DNA of 64,000 nucleotides from positions 198,775 to 262,774 of the forward strand of contig NMRB01000869.1 in the NCBI GenBank assembly GCA_002633025.1, given 5' to 3'. Within the stretch, counting starts at the first letter, position 1. Each line of letters opens with the position of its first letter. The DNA comes from Notospermus geniculatus (taxonomy: Eukaryota > Nemertea > Pilidiophora > Heteronemertea > Lineidae). A model generated the notes under the pieces. That model did not search any database. It saw nothing but the letters and a program-made list of their open reading frames with translations, and was not told the origin of the DNA. The position numbers and the translations under genes are program-made. Shown piece after piece: positions 30,692-42,364 of the stretch.

Positions 30692-30945
30692 GCTGCCAGT
30701 GTAGCGCAATGGAAACGCCTCCCTGCGCCAGAGTTTCCGCGTTCGATACCCCGTTGGACCTGTTTCCCATGAGATGGAGAAAGCGATTCTCTTTGAAAAT
30801 GCTGTTTTTTCCGGGTAATCCGGTTTCCTCCCACATCGTATTTTTCATTGAATTCGCCCACATTTTCTGTAGGGTTGATAATGCCGTATTGGCAGGCGGC
30901 TTTTTATCCCTCTTCTTAAAAAGATGTCTCCGTATTGAACCATAA
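30692..30945 (+). mobile_element. tRNA-derived SINE-like element, second type
   Basis: An A box-like TGTAGCGCAATGGAAACG is followed by a B box-like GCGTTCGATACCCC. The body then contains GGGTAATCCGGTTTCCTCCC, a phrase that I recall from tRNA-derived SINEs of several animals. No second copy was seen in the window, so the end is approximate. Confidence 0.5.
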
Positions 30946-31954
30946 ACTGTCTCAACGAGAGAACTTTTGACAGCAATGACAAGGTATGGTTGTTCTGAAC
31001 AAAGTGGACGAAACGACTATCCCCACGTACACAACAAAACAAACCCCATCCGCCATTCACGTAAGACCACCGACTGCCCCAGGGGTCATCTTCACCCTCA
31101 TAACAACATTCCATAAATGGTCCAACACGCGAGTTCAAAGTGTCTCCATCATCCGCGAATGAGACCACTCATGCTCTTAATTAACAAAATAAGGTGATAA
31201 TTAACTTAGGGACTAATTAGGCGCAAGAACAAAATTATAGAACATGGCGGGCGCTTTGCCTAAGGTTTAGCAAAATTACGTTCGATTTCCCTCGCAAAGA
31301 CTGCTGAGCCTGTGAGTTAGGATAATCAGGCTTTAACATCAGAGGGATGGGGGAATTCTGTCTCGCCTCTCCGCCGTTCGTTAACCTGGACATGTAACCC
31401 TGAATCTTAACGGTACGGTCGACATTCGATCGAAGCCCGAGGAGGTATCATTATACGGCGAATCACTTTCGCGGTTCCCTGCGGGTATGCAACATGTGGA
31501 CCCTCTGAGACCAGTCACATGGTGAGAAAATGAATTTTAGTGAAATACAATTCCGTCGGGCGAAGAGCGGAAGTCTTTCCAGTCAATATTTAAACTTTTT
31601 TTTGGTGTAAAATATTTCATCATAGGGAAGAAACGTATCTCCATTTTCTGAGCCACATTGATTTTGCTACTAGCGATTACAAAAAGTGTTATTAGCGAAT
31701 ACAGTCATTGGTATTAGAGAATCCATTAACACTAACAGTCTGACGCCGTGTTCACAACGGACTTTTTAACCGCCACTCGTTCCGCATTACAGTGCTCATT
31801 TTGTTCGGCCAATCTCAGTATGTAGGCGTACTGCATGTTGCAAAGATGTCAAAACTGCAAAAATCCACCTGTTATTCAAGAAATCGCATTTTCGGCCCTT
31901 GGCGGCCGGACTAGTTCGGGTTATGTGTGTGGCGGTACAGTTTTGAATACCTCC
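30946..31954. other. No gene recognised
   Basis: A 107-codon minus-strand frame (30845-31168) overlaps the SINE-like body and shows no domain. I do not call a gene. Confidence 0.4.
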
Positions 31955-32108
31955 TAAGCCGGTGATCCACTGTTGCGATTTCGGCTTGAGACGGGGTTGC
32001 GTTCCCTTGCGGTTCCCTTATATGGCAATCGGAAGTCCTTATAAGGTAACCGCAAGGGAACGCAAACCCGTCTCAAGCCAAAATCGCAACAGTGGATCAC
32101 CCGCTTTA
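31955..32108. mobile_element. Family 6 MITE, copy 1
   Basis: The ends AAGCCGGTGATCCACTGTTG and CAACAGTGGATCACCCGCTT pair, then GCTTGAGACGGGGTTGCGTT with its complement, around a TTATATGGCAATCGGAAGTC centre. Almost the whole 154 bp folds. Other copies are at 58218, 58317 and 58974. The 185-codon minus-strand frame here is a by-product. Confidence 0.9.
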
Positions 32109-32238
32109 AGGACTCAAACCACATGCGCTTTCTACGCTGTGTTTGGCAGTAAAGTCCTCTGTATTTTTCCTCCGCTGAATTCATACAAGTAGGCCTAAGT
32201 CCATGAGAAAAATGAACCGCAGTGAGGAACTCTTGTAA

Positions 32239-32380
32239 CTTTTTATCCCGACAGGTCGGCGCTGCGGGCGGTACCGAAGACGTCAAAAACAGAGCAAAGC
32301 AACGCAATGTCGTCGCGTCAGACCGTCCTTGACGCAGTGCAACACGGACCGAGTCGTCGAAAAAAGATACAACCGCCTGC
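32239..32380. repeat. Sequence duplicated at 36776-36915
   Basis: CTTTTTATCCCGACAGGTCG, GACGTCAAAAACAGAGCAA and GTCGAAAAAAGATACAACCG occur in the same order at 36776 with about 80 percent identity. Both copies start after a splice-acceptor-like CCGACAG. The open frames do not agree between copies, so I treat it as a dispersed repeat. Confidence 0.55.
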
Positions 32381-32699
32381 CGGTAGCGGTAGATCTGCAG
32401 GAGAATCCTATTCCGGAATACGGTTTGATATGAGCTCAGCGTGAATGTTCCAATTGAAAACACCGGAATACGTAATGAAAGTGATGACAAGAGTATCAGC
32501 TCGGATCTCAATCAATCTCCCCGATCAGAGCACAAATCAAAAATAAATTGATTACCCGGTTTTGTCATCAATACACACCACCGTAATAAAATTGATCGAG
32601 GAGCTATTAAAGTTGAATCTAAAAGCAAATTTAGCCTCCCACGCACAGTTCGGTACTTTCAGCGATTAAACCCCATTGTACATGTACATGTTCATGTAC
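32381..32699. other. No gene recognised
   Basis: Short frames only. An ACATGTAC cluster lies at 32680-32705. Confidence 0.4.
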
Positions 32700-32843
32700 A
32701 TGTTCTGGTCCATTCGTCATCTCCTTCTTTTCTTTGTCTGTCCCCACTATTTGCACTGTTTATTGTTTTTCAAGCCGATATAATGTATTTTTATAAGCCT
32801 AAGGCTACAATAAACATTTTGATTTGATTTGATTTGATTTGTA
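32700..32843 (+). mobile_element. 3' end of a non-LTR retrotransposon (truncated)
   Basis: The stretch GCCTAAGGCTACAATAAACA followed by TTTTGATTT and (GATTT)n reads like the 3' tail of a LINE with a short tandem terminal repeat. No reverse transcriptase coding remains next to it, so it is a strongly 5'-truncated insertion. The family cannot be named with certainty. Confidence 0.5.
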
Positions 32844-33689
32844 GGCCCTACTTCCAGTTCAACAAAACACAGGTACCGGTACTGGCTGGCAAAAAAGCGT
32901 AGGTCTCGTCAATTTCTAGTACTACATACTAGAATATAATAGTTGTCCACTCTGTTGTCTCATACTACAGTTTATTTATAAATCAACCCTTTATAAGTCA
33001 AATCGCCTTCGGTGATCTTTTATAATGAGGCTCATCAGTTGGCATGTAGTGTAAAAACGACACGTTTTATTCTTCTAGACCAAAAATACATGTACTACAA
33101 TACCTTCCTTCAGGCTGCGGAAGATGGGGGTAGACAAAATGCCATTCAGTACTTTGTTCATTTTTTGCACTTGTGCCAAGTTGAGTGCGGACAGTAGCTA
33201 TAAGGAAAGTACCGGTAGTTGGCATCTGATTCTCACCAGTCTGTCTGGCCTGACGCCCATCAAGCCTGGTTTGAATCCATCACATTTCCCGCTTCTGAGG
33301 AGCTCAGTGGCTCAGCCAATCATCGGTGTGCGAAGGCAAATCGACGTGCCAATCACAATCCGTGTTACAAATGTGTGCGGGAAGACAAAAGAAAGTGCCG
33401 AACGGCGATTTGTTTCACGAGTTCTGAGTGGCCTGGAGGCGGGGTCAAGTAGTGGTCAGATTCATTAATAATTTATAAGTTAACGCAAACGATGACATGA
33501 TTGGGACAAGGCTAAAGACGCACGGTCGTTGGCGTTGTTTGGAAAAGATGTAGTTGGTGATGCCGTAAGTTAGAAAAATGTGGAGTGAATCAGATCCGTA
33601 TCCGAGACGTATCATTGCCAGGGGTTTACTCAGGTGAGCTTTACTTTTGTGCGAACGCCTCCAGGTGTCTTATCTTTGTTGGCGACAGT
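32844..33689. other. No gene recognised; open frame 33124-33468
   Basis: A 114-codon plus-strand frame starts MGVDKMPFSTLFIFCTCAKL and has a hydrophobic stretch, but no domain and no convincing splice partner. I leave it uncalled. Confidence 0.35.
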
Positions 33690-34083
33690 GGGCCGATTTA
33701 GACGTTTGGTAAGTTAACCATTGGTTCCACCAAAAATAGACGGGCATGCGAAAAATGTACAACTAAATTTTCACCAAAAAGCCCCGTTTTCTAAGTTCTG
33801 TATAGCGCTTACTATCCATCCAAACAGGGCGTTTGGGCGAAAATTTAGTTAATGTAATGTACACTTTTCGCATGCCCATCTATTTTTGGTGGAACCAATG
33901 GTTACATAAAGTATATAAAGTCAATTTCCAGAATATTTAGCAAATTTTCGAAAATTTGCTAAATATTCTGGAAATTGACTTTACATGTACATGTATATAC
34001 TTTATCATATTGTGTGTCAATTTTTGTGCTCTCCTTCTCTTTGAACCAATGGTTAGCTTAGCAAACGTCTATTAAATCGGTCC
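33690..34083. repeat. Three concentric foldbacks
   Basis: The outer arms are CCGATTTAGACGTTTGGTAA and a complement ending TCTATTAAATCGGT. Within them, ACCATTGGTTCCACCAAAAA pairs with its complement at 33884-33904. Next to that, 33906-34004 is a near-perfect palindrome centred on AGCAAATTTTCGAAAATTTGCT. This suggests successive insertion of foldback elements. Confidence 0.65.
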
Positions 34084-36775
34084 AGTGCCTGTTGAATGGT
34101 ATGAAATAACACAGCGCCTGGAGAAACACTTTGGAACACGACAGTTAGCTTGGAGGAATCCGGACGTACACCCTCTCACTATCACTCGAATTAATCCTCG
34201 CAAATATATCGTGGAGGAAGGAATAAAGTCTATGTGCGTCACTCTCCGATCACCTTGACAACAAGATCAAGATACAAACCAGAAAAATCATTTCCATCAA
34301 AATGAAATCAATGAAAATTCATCTGTCGTTCAATTAAGATACGTTTGTGTGTTTACTCTTTACTCGTACATATGCAAGACTTTGAGATATCTTATCAATA
34401 ATTGATCAGCGGCGTGGATTTTGTAACACAAGTTTGTCAGAAAAGCGTAGACGTTGACAGATGTCATAAGAAAGGAAATATGATGTTGACTTGAGACTGA
34501 AAGCAACAACAAGCAAAGAGAGTGGTCAATATTAGCTCTTATTTCAAGAACGGATTATTATTTCACGATTCCTAATTAGCTTTCGGTACAGGCTGTACCA
34601 AAAGTCACCCTAAGTGATTCTTAGCTCTCTACGTCACCGTGGTTCGCTCCCTGCATCTCTGTTTTTAGTGCCCGTCACCGTTCTTAGCGCTCGTTCCCTA
34701 CGTCATCGTTCTTAGGTCACGTGCCAGGAATTGACCAATCAGCGTAAAAGTAAAAAGTAAAAGTAGATCTTTAAAAACCTGGTTTTCTCCATTTATCATA
34801 GTTAATATCGGGTAAAAGGCATTTAAATATTCTGTTTGACACAGAAATAATTAAGAGAAAAATATTTTTCAACTTTTGAGAAAGTTATAGTGACTGCATC
34901 ATAAGCCTGCATCATAAGCCTGTCTTCCAGTGGTGTTGAATGTATTACTCCGCCGATTTGGAGTGGCTGCATTGAAATATCGTGCGAAATTACCCCTCAT
35001 ATTTTCGAAGATCTTCTAATACGGATTTACATAGAGGATTCTAAAGCCTTTGATTCACTTGTCGTGAACAGAAGTAAAAATATCGACGTAAACAAGATAA
35101 ATGTCGACGTAAACAAGATAAAAAAACATGAAAACATGTCGACAACGTGATGGATACATCAATTTAATACCCATCACTTTTGAAATACGGCAGCCATTAA
35201 AGTTTCCAACTGACATTATGATAAGATGAGGTTCGTTCCTTCCTACGGATGAACTTAATCTTTTCCCTGATTTAAAGAACACGTTTTGCTTCAGGTTTTA
35301 CGTATTCTAAAGTTATTTTACATCCCACAGTAAACTAAGACGCCCGTTTGATCAGCCTTTGACGAGCATTGTCACATTTCTTGATCCGATTTGGAACACA
35401 AGTTGCTCTTGGCTGGACATACGTCTTCTCATTATGATCCTAATTAGACCGTTGTATCAAGGGTGTCACGGCGCTCGATTCCGGTCGCCGCCCTGTTGTA
35501 GATGTAGGTTTGCAACAGCCTGCAGCACTAAGACGTGCGGTATGTGGTATGCCTTCATAATCCTGCCCTGACGAAGAAAGTTGTTGAGGATGCGTCTACG
35601 TGGGTTGTAGACAATAAATTGAACGACTCTGTCCGGCTATATTCTGTAGTTTTAAAACAAATTGATTGGTCGGAGTGATAGCACGCCAACAGATCCATTA
35701 GTACCAAACCGCAGGAACACCTCCTTACTTGCAATAGCCAGAAGCTATGTAAGCGAGACAAGTGTCACCGATGACGACCCGTCAAATGCCATCACGATCG
35801 CTGACAATACTTTTCACAGTCACTTACATCCCACTTTATGTCCCTATAAATTTATAGCTCCAAATATGTCTAAGTTTTAGTTTTAGGGAACATTTTGGAG
35901 ATGACACGTTTTTTCTGAAACACGCTGTAGTAGGCCACCATCTTTGTTGAAAAGGAAAGGGGTCAGCGTTGTCGTAGGCCGAACCGAGTCGTGGTGGAAA
36001 CTCAAAAGCAGCACGCCCCATCAATTGATGTTGTACGTCCCAAAACGTGCTGCTTTTGATTATATCAAAATGTGTACAAAATCAATTTCACAGTCTGTTT
36101 GAGAGAATGACCTTACATGTAAACGTTGACGACAAAACGGTGAAAAAAGTCAAATTATTTCACGTTATGACGATCGAGCGATTTTCATTTGTATGCCAAC
36201 CAATATTTAGATTTCAAATAGGAAAATATAATGAATGAATCCTGAGGGAACAATATTTCACTTTTGAGAGCAATCGATCGAACCTGTTTAGAGTAGTGTT
36301 TAGTATACGATGTATCAACTGTCGAAAGTAATTTGAAATTACAGCCCCATTGCCAGGAAAAGCATTTGATGGAACAGACTGAATCCCGATTGAATTGAAG
36401 TGAAATAAGCCGTCTGATTCATAGCCGCCTGTGCGAGACATTAATGGCTGAAACAATGGGTGCATGGAAATTGAGGATTGATTTTACGATCGTCACCCCG
36501 ACGCGATCGTAATTGGCATAGAGACATTTCGACGATTTAAGAGATGCCGAGTTTCATTCAACATGCGCTCCCAATGGTGCAATGAAGGATAGCCATTCAT
36601 AAATTTCTCTTCTACGTCTCTAAGGAACCATTATCACTACCATCACGTTCGTACTTATAATCAGTACACTCGTATACCATTCTTGGCACGGAATTCAACT
36701 GGGAAAATCGCAACTTCATTAGTCCAAAGGCGAAGGTGATGACACTTTACGTGCGGAATGAAGAGACCGTTTGAC
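34084..36775. other. No gene recognised
   Basis: About 2.7 kb with short frames only. A plus-strand frame near 35560-35880 shows no domain that I can name. No tandem repeat or clear MITE was recognised apart from small duplications near 34890-34920 and 35070-35110. Confidence 0.4.
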
Positions 36776-36915
36776 TTTTTATGCCGACAGGGCGGCGCTG
36801 CGAGCGGTTGTGCCTAAGACGTCAAAAACAGAGCAAGCAATGCACTAATGTCGCGTGACGACAGCCTTGACGCACTGCTACAGGGAAGACACGTCGAAAA
36901 ACAGGTACGACCGCT
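36776..36915. repeat. Sequence duplicated at 32239-32380
   Basis: The partner copy begins TTTTTATGCCGACAGGGCGG and contains GACGTCAAAAACAGAGCAAG. Relative to the copy at 32239 it has small indels that shift the frame. Confidence 0.55.
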
Positions 36916-37045
36916 CACAGCGCCTGCAGGTGGTGGCAGTTTGCAGGTTCCCAATTCTCCAATAAAACTTCGATCACCTAGCTGGCCGAGAAAGCCCACG
37001 ACAGAAATTTTGGACCAAGGTCAGATATCGTGATCTGAACAAACT

Positions 37046-37640
37046 TTGTTCATTGAGGAATCTTCGTTTACTGACGAACCCTCGTTCACTCACGAACCTT
37101 CGTTTACCGACAAACCTTCGTTCACTGACCAACCTTCGTTCACTGACGAATCGTCGTTCACCGACGAAACTTCGTTCGCTGACCAACCTTCGTTCACCGA
37201 CGAATTTCGTACACTGACGAACCTTCGTTCACTGACCAACCTTCGTTCACCGACGAACTTCGTTCACTGACGAAACCTCGTTCACTGACAAACCTTCGTT
37301 CACCGACAAACCTTCGTTCACCGACGATCCTTCGTTCACTGACGAATATTTGTTCGCCGACGACCCTTCGTTCACTGACGAACCTTCGTTCACCGACGAC
37401 CCTTCGTTCACTGACGACCCTTCACGATCCGACCCTTCACCGACGACCCTTCGTTCACTGACGAACCTTCGTTCACCGACGAATTTCGTACACTGACGAA
37501 CCTTCGTTCACCGACGAACCTTCGTTCAGGGACGAACCTTCGTTCACCGATGAACCTTCATTCACCGACGAACCTTCGTTCACCGACCAACCTTCGTCCA
37601 CCGACGAACCTTCATTCACTGACGAACCTTCGTTCAGTGA
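37046..37640. repeat. 18-bp minisatellite, about 33 units
   Basis: The unit is CTTCGTTCACTGACGAAC with variants (ACCGACGAA, CTGACCAAC). TTCGT and ACGAA within each unit are complementary, so every unit can hairpin. Frames in it (SFTDEPSFTDEPS and RRFVSERRFVSER) are repeat artefacts. Confidence 0.95.
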
Positions 37641-37784
37641 AGAACCTCTGTCATGTTATATTTGCTAATGACGAGACTAATTATGGTTGGATTCATAGAA
37701 CGGTGTCATAACTGACCTCGGGTGAGTTCCAAATATGATACCTCACGATCCCTTCCTTACGGGGTCGTCTTATTATTATGGTTC

Positions 37785-38150
37785 CCGATCATCAAGATCG
37801 GGAACCATATTGTTTTTGGTCATGGTGTCTGTGTATCTGTGTGTGTGTGTGTCTGTGTGTGTGTNTGATAATTTGAAATATCTCTGCCTGTGGTAGAGGT
37901 ACAGGCAGAGGCATGATGTACCTTTGTTACCTAGTACCTTTATTACCTAGTACCTTTTTGCCGAGTACCTTTTTACCTAGTACCTCTATTACCTAGTAGG
38001 CCTACCTTTTTACCGGTACCTTTTTACCGTGCCTTTTTATCTGACCTCTATCAATGTGCCTTGATCTCTATCAATGTACCATACATGTACCGGTAGAAGC
38101 ACCTGTACTATCGGGAACCATTCGACATTTACAATGTCATCTTGTTCAGT
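37785..38150 (-). mobile_element. Short relative of the 55306-57256 element, reverse orientation
   Basis: Read on the minus strand it starts GATGACATTGTAAATGTCGA ATGGTTCCCGAT and ends with the GGTTCCCGATC...GATCGGGAACC hairpin. It contains a TG/CA microsatellite (37825-37870, with one N) and about nine ACCTAGTACCTTTTT units (37915-38040). The ends and the terminal hairpin match the large element at 55306. Confidence 0.75.
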
Positions 38151-38803
38151 CAGTATTAATTACGCATTAAGCACCATCCGCGAGGAAAACGAGCGGGTAG
38201 TTTACGGACTGCGGATGAATGGTGCATCCGATTGATTTGTAATGGCTGGAGATCGTTATGGAGGGAGACACCTTCCATGTACTGCTCAATATTCCGTCGG
38301 TATGACGTAAGTGACCGACGGAATTCTACGACACGTGGTCACGACGCGTTTAGTTGTTTCACAGTGATCGGCTCTCCCGTAATCATTTCCAGTGAACACG
38401 CGGCAAGAGTCCCGGGTGTAAGGTTTTTCAGTGGTGGTCCGTGTGCCAGTGTGACATTCCAATAGATTGACGGAATATGCGGCGACTTGACAATGAGCGA
38501 CACACAGAGAAACAGCGAGTCTGTTTCCCAGTGTGTTCCGAACAATGGTAATCGCACAAAAAATGGCCACACTGAAAAAAACATTACACCGCGTTCGAAT
38601 CCACTGCACCTCGGGCATGAGATTAACCATCCCTGGCTCCGGTGTCTGTCCATGGGACACTAACCGTAGTGCCTTGTACCTTGTGCCTTTGCAAGGGCGA
38701 GTGCAAAACCCGTCCAAGTGAGGAACACGAATATAGCTTGTGATGGCCTTCCCCAGGGCAAATAATGCTTTGACTTCGGCACTGGATGGAAGACAAAACA
38801 ATA
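38151..38803. other. No gene recognised; long minus-strand frame
   Basis: A 171-codon minus-strand frame (38286-38801) has no domain, no signal peptide and no repeat character. A short palindrome around CCGTCGG...CCGACGG lies at 38294-38322. I do not call a gene. Confidence 0.35.
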
Positions 38804-38953
38804 GGGAGGTTTTGAAATCAAACGATAAACGTAGACATTAACGACAACGTTATTTTGGTACCAAAAATGCAATATAAAATCTGGTGAATTTGTAGTATGA
38901 AAAATAACGCTGTCGTAAAGTTTACGTGTATCGTTTGATTTCTAAACCTCCCT
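38804..38953. mobile_element. Family 1 MITE, copy 4
   Basis: GGGAGGTTTTGAAATCAAAC and its complement flank the usual core. TA occurs on both sides (AATA|GGGAGG ... CCTCCC|TATA), fitting a TA duplication. Confidence 0.9.
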
Positions 38954-41885
38954 ATAACCTTTTACCGTACGGTCAGCTGAATCGGACTGAAACCAACCCC
39001 AGAAATCATTAACAACGACACCATAATGTCGAGTTTATTCTCAACTCCTTCAAAGTACACCTTACATCTTGGAACTATCCTCCTGCCTTCCATGACCTCA
39101 AGCAATATTGATAACACCACCGTCATGATATCAGACAAATGGATCCAAGTATTGTTTGGCTGAAACCAGATCCCTGTACCCAGAGATAAGAAACTTTAAA
39201 AGGGGCATCCTTTAATGTTTAAACTTTGTATCAATGGCCGGGAAGAAATCTATTGATGAGTTGATGGCGTTAGGGTTTTTAAGGGTCGTGTTACGACAGC
39301 AACATCTCTAAGTGCATGAGAACTTCGCGGGATAAACTAAGGAGTTGGAAATGGATTCAAGATGGTCACACAGCAACGTCTGCCTGGAATATGCAAGCCA
39401 TGTAGTCTCGCGCAGCCAGCCGTTTAGTTCCGCAGTACTGCTACACCAATCTTGACACTAGAGGGTCTTGGGACGAGGTTCAACCAACACCCTCTAGTAT
39501 CGTTCGAAGGTTACCATCTTGAAAAGTAGCGCAGCGGAAGGTTAAATGGAAAAATATCTACCAATTGTGATCAGGCTCCTAACGGTAACTCCATTAGGAG
39601 AAGTGATGCGGTCAAACATGGCGGCGACTGGTCGATGACAGTGTCTATTTGTGTAACGTAGTGGAGAAAATCGGCACTGTTGTAGAGTTTGCTGCTACAC
39701 AAACGACTGGCACAAAATGCCGTTATTGCTGTGATACAGTACATTGTGGGTAGTGCTGTAGCGTGTCACGTGACATAAAATGGCCCAGACGCTTATCGGA
39801 TCCCCAGATTCGAAACAGCGGCTGGGTGACCGAGACTACAAGCCATGTGAAATCGACTGACATCGTGACGCATCCTCCCGCAGCAGGGTTTGGCCCCGCT
39901 CCTCTTCATACGCTCACGCACGAAGTTTGTGTGAATGAATGAAGATTAGCAAGGTAAAAACCCTGCTATGGGAGAATGTGCATCCTTCTCGTGTAGACAT
40001 ACACTTCATCTTGTATCTTGTTCTGAACATTCATTTCGGCAGCACATCACAGAATATGACAATCCCTTAAGACCGTCTTCAAGTCTTCAATCCAAGAAGA
40101 AAGTATCTCCTTTTCTCTGATACGTGTAAGTGGGCGTATTGACGATTGACGCAGTGAGCATATTGTGTAGTACCAAAAATGCTTACCTATTTTTAGTACT
40201 ACGAAGAACACGCCGAATAGTAGAGAATAGAGCTCGTATTTCAACTGCACGTTCCCAACTGGGTGGAAATTGCGATACGTACATGTACTGGATGCCATTT
40301 CACCTGTTCGTCAAACACAGAAACATAACTGTCATGATTGTCACACCGTTACTTCAGAACTTTCCAGTCATTTCACCTTTTTATATGTTCAATGTATTTC
40401 TGCCTTGACCATCACGAACTCTCTGTTATTGTAACTCTATTTTACCACGGGCGGTCGACGCTGCGTCCATTACCGGCATTTTGTTGGAAAAAGCCTTCAC
40501 ACCTTGCTCTTCACTGACACTTCAAAGAGTCTTTTACACAGTCTGGTGCGGTGACTCGTCACTCAGCATGCCGAGGGGAATAACTATCTGCAGGACTGCA
40601 GTGGGAGGAGAAACCATCAACGGGAGTGGATTAAGATTTCAACTGAATGAACAAATTCCTCACCGCAGAACAAAATCCGACCTCAATTTATAGCCTGCGG
40701 TGTCGCATATGTTTATTTTCAATACATTTTTGTTGCCTTCCAGCCTCTGCGTTTGAGACAGAATGAATTGTCTGATAATTCCAATCACTACCCTTTGTCT
40801 TTTATCTTGAAATACCGGAATTACGTTGTCCAAACTATCAATACGTGCACCCCGGGCACACCATAGGATGAAATTACAGAACACTTCTATTTCATGCTAA
40901 ACGCTTTCATCTTACTTCACTTAGAGCGCTTCACAATCATCAAAGTTGGCAAAAATAGACCACCGCAAAACAGTAACTCCGAAAAATAGGCAGAACTAAA
41001 GGATGCGGTTCTCTGGATAATTTTCATAGGTTGATAGAACTTTGATTCAGAAGAGATTTGTAGATTATGTTCAAGAGAATGAAATTCTATGCAACATGTA
41101 AAGCGTTTTTAATACTGCGGACGCAAAACAAGAGCGAGACGTAAAACTTGCTTAATATACTTTTACTTTTTTGTGCGTGGCGTCGATATTACCTCGCATA
41201 AAAGGAAGCGCTACTGCTAGCCGAGTGCAAAATGTTGGATTAATATCCTGGAACGTTAATTATTAGCCAATTAGCCACACCTTGATGACAGATAATGATT
41301 TCGTACGGTGTTTGTCTGGTCGAGAGTGGCTGCAGAATTGTCTGATGTCCGCCATGTCACTGCCCGGGATCCCCGTTGACGTGGTGTGAGGTATAAATGG
41401 CCGTAAGAAAGAAAGTCCGATCGGAAAACGTCGAATAGTCCTCGGCACAAAGGAATCAAACACAAAGGTTTAACTGCGAACGATGAAGTAACTGAGGGAT
41501 ACGCTTCGTGTGTTGCCACTAGATGTCTCTCACTGCCTGAATTTTGGCTTTACCTAATATGGAGGAACTTCAACTTTTTTTATGGTGAGGTACATGAATC
41601 TGACAACTTGACGTCTTGAAATCCATTTCTGAGGATAACAGAGCTATTTTCAGCACAATTAGTGTTCCATGTGCAAAGGTACGTAAGCCTATTCAAATGT
41701 ACACAGACGACCCTGCGCTCTCATCGCTCGTGGGGTTCTCATTAATTCAGTCCTTTTGTATCATAAGATCAACTAATCGGAATTCAACAAAATTTGCACT
41801 AAACATGCAGAAGGGTCTTGCCTATCATATGGAAGAGTCGGAATGCAAATCTCTCTGGATATTGCCCACATTTATAAAATTTAAA
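38954..41885. other. No gene recognised
   Basis: About 2.9 kb of short frames. 39865-39985 repeats the stretch at 22085. A minus-strand frame 40660-40884 contains a DKRQR dibasic site and a hydrophobic start, but no repeats or splice support, so it is not called. Confidence 0.4.
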
Positions 41886-41902
41886 ATTTTAAAATTTTAA
41901 AT

Positions 41903-41958
41903 CGAACCCGCGGCATCTCGGTCTCACGAGTCTGCCCACTACGCCACCTCGGCTTAAG
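41903..41958 (-). repeat. tRNA-like relic
   Basis: On the minus strand GCCGAGGTGGCGTAGTGGGC is followed by CGCGGGTTCGATTT. The two promoter boxes are present, but the 3' half of the acceptor stem (CCTCGGC) is missing, so it is not a functional tRNA. Confidence 0.45.
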
Positions 41959-42270
41959 TCACCCACAGCCTTTCTAAGCAGTCTAGCAATTTAAACATTA
42001 CAGAAAAACACCCCAAGCAACGGTAACGCACCAGAAGTAGAGTACAGGAATAAAGAAAAAAACTGAAAATTGAAATTCTGTAAACTCGTACGAACGTGTA
42101 ATATAATTACGTGGTATTTCATGCAGATAATTAGCCCTAACCTGGTTACGGATGGTAGCGAGAGCACCAGGGAGAAATTGGATGAAACTTATTTTCATTT
42201 TCTGTATCATGGAAGGTGATTTGAGAAGTTCCGTAACTCGAAATTGAAATATCGAGTGAGTAATTTTGTN

Positions 42271-42364
42271 CGCGGTGAAAATTAATTTTCACCGCGGTGG
42301 AAATATTTCCACCAGGTGGAAATATTCTCACCGCGGTGGTAATATTCTCACCGCGGTGGGAACT
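42271..42364. repeat. Palindromic CACCGCGGTG cluster
   Basis: Five CACCGCGGTG or CACCAGGTGG palindromes alternate with GGAAATATTCTC words. Neighbouring units can pair with each other in many registers. One N lies at 42270 at its left edge. Confidence 0.75.

Noticed and set aside
31954-32511. 185-codon minus-strand frame
   Set aside because: It runs through a family 6 MITE and the duplicated 32239 repeat. No domain, and no conservation of frame between repeat copies.
37046-37270. Repetitive protein of SFTDEP units
   Set aside because: It is a minisatellite with stops in the longer run and no start, signal or splice support.
38286-38801. 171-codon minus-strand frame
   Set aside because: Longest non-repetitive frame outside the two genes, but no recognisable domain, signal peptide or splice context. 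Chance cannot be excluded.
41903-41958. Functional tRNA gene
   Set aside because: A and B boxes are present, but the acceptor stem cannot be closed and the sequence runs into AT-rich filler.
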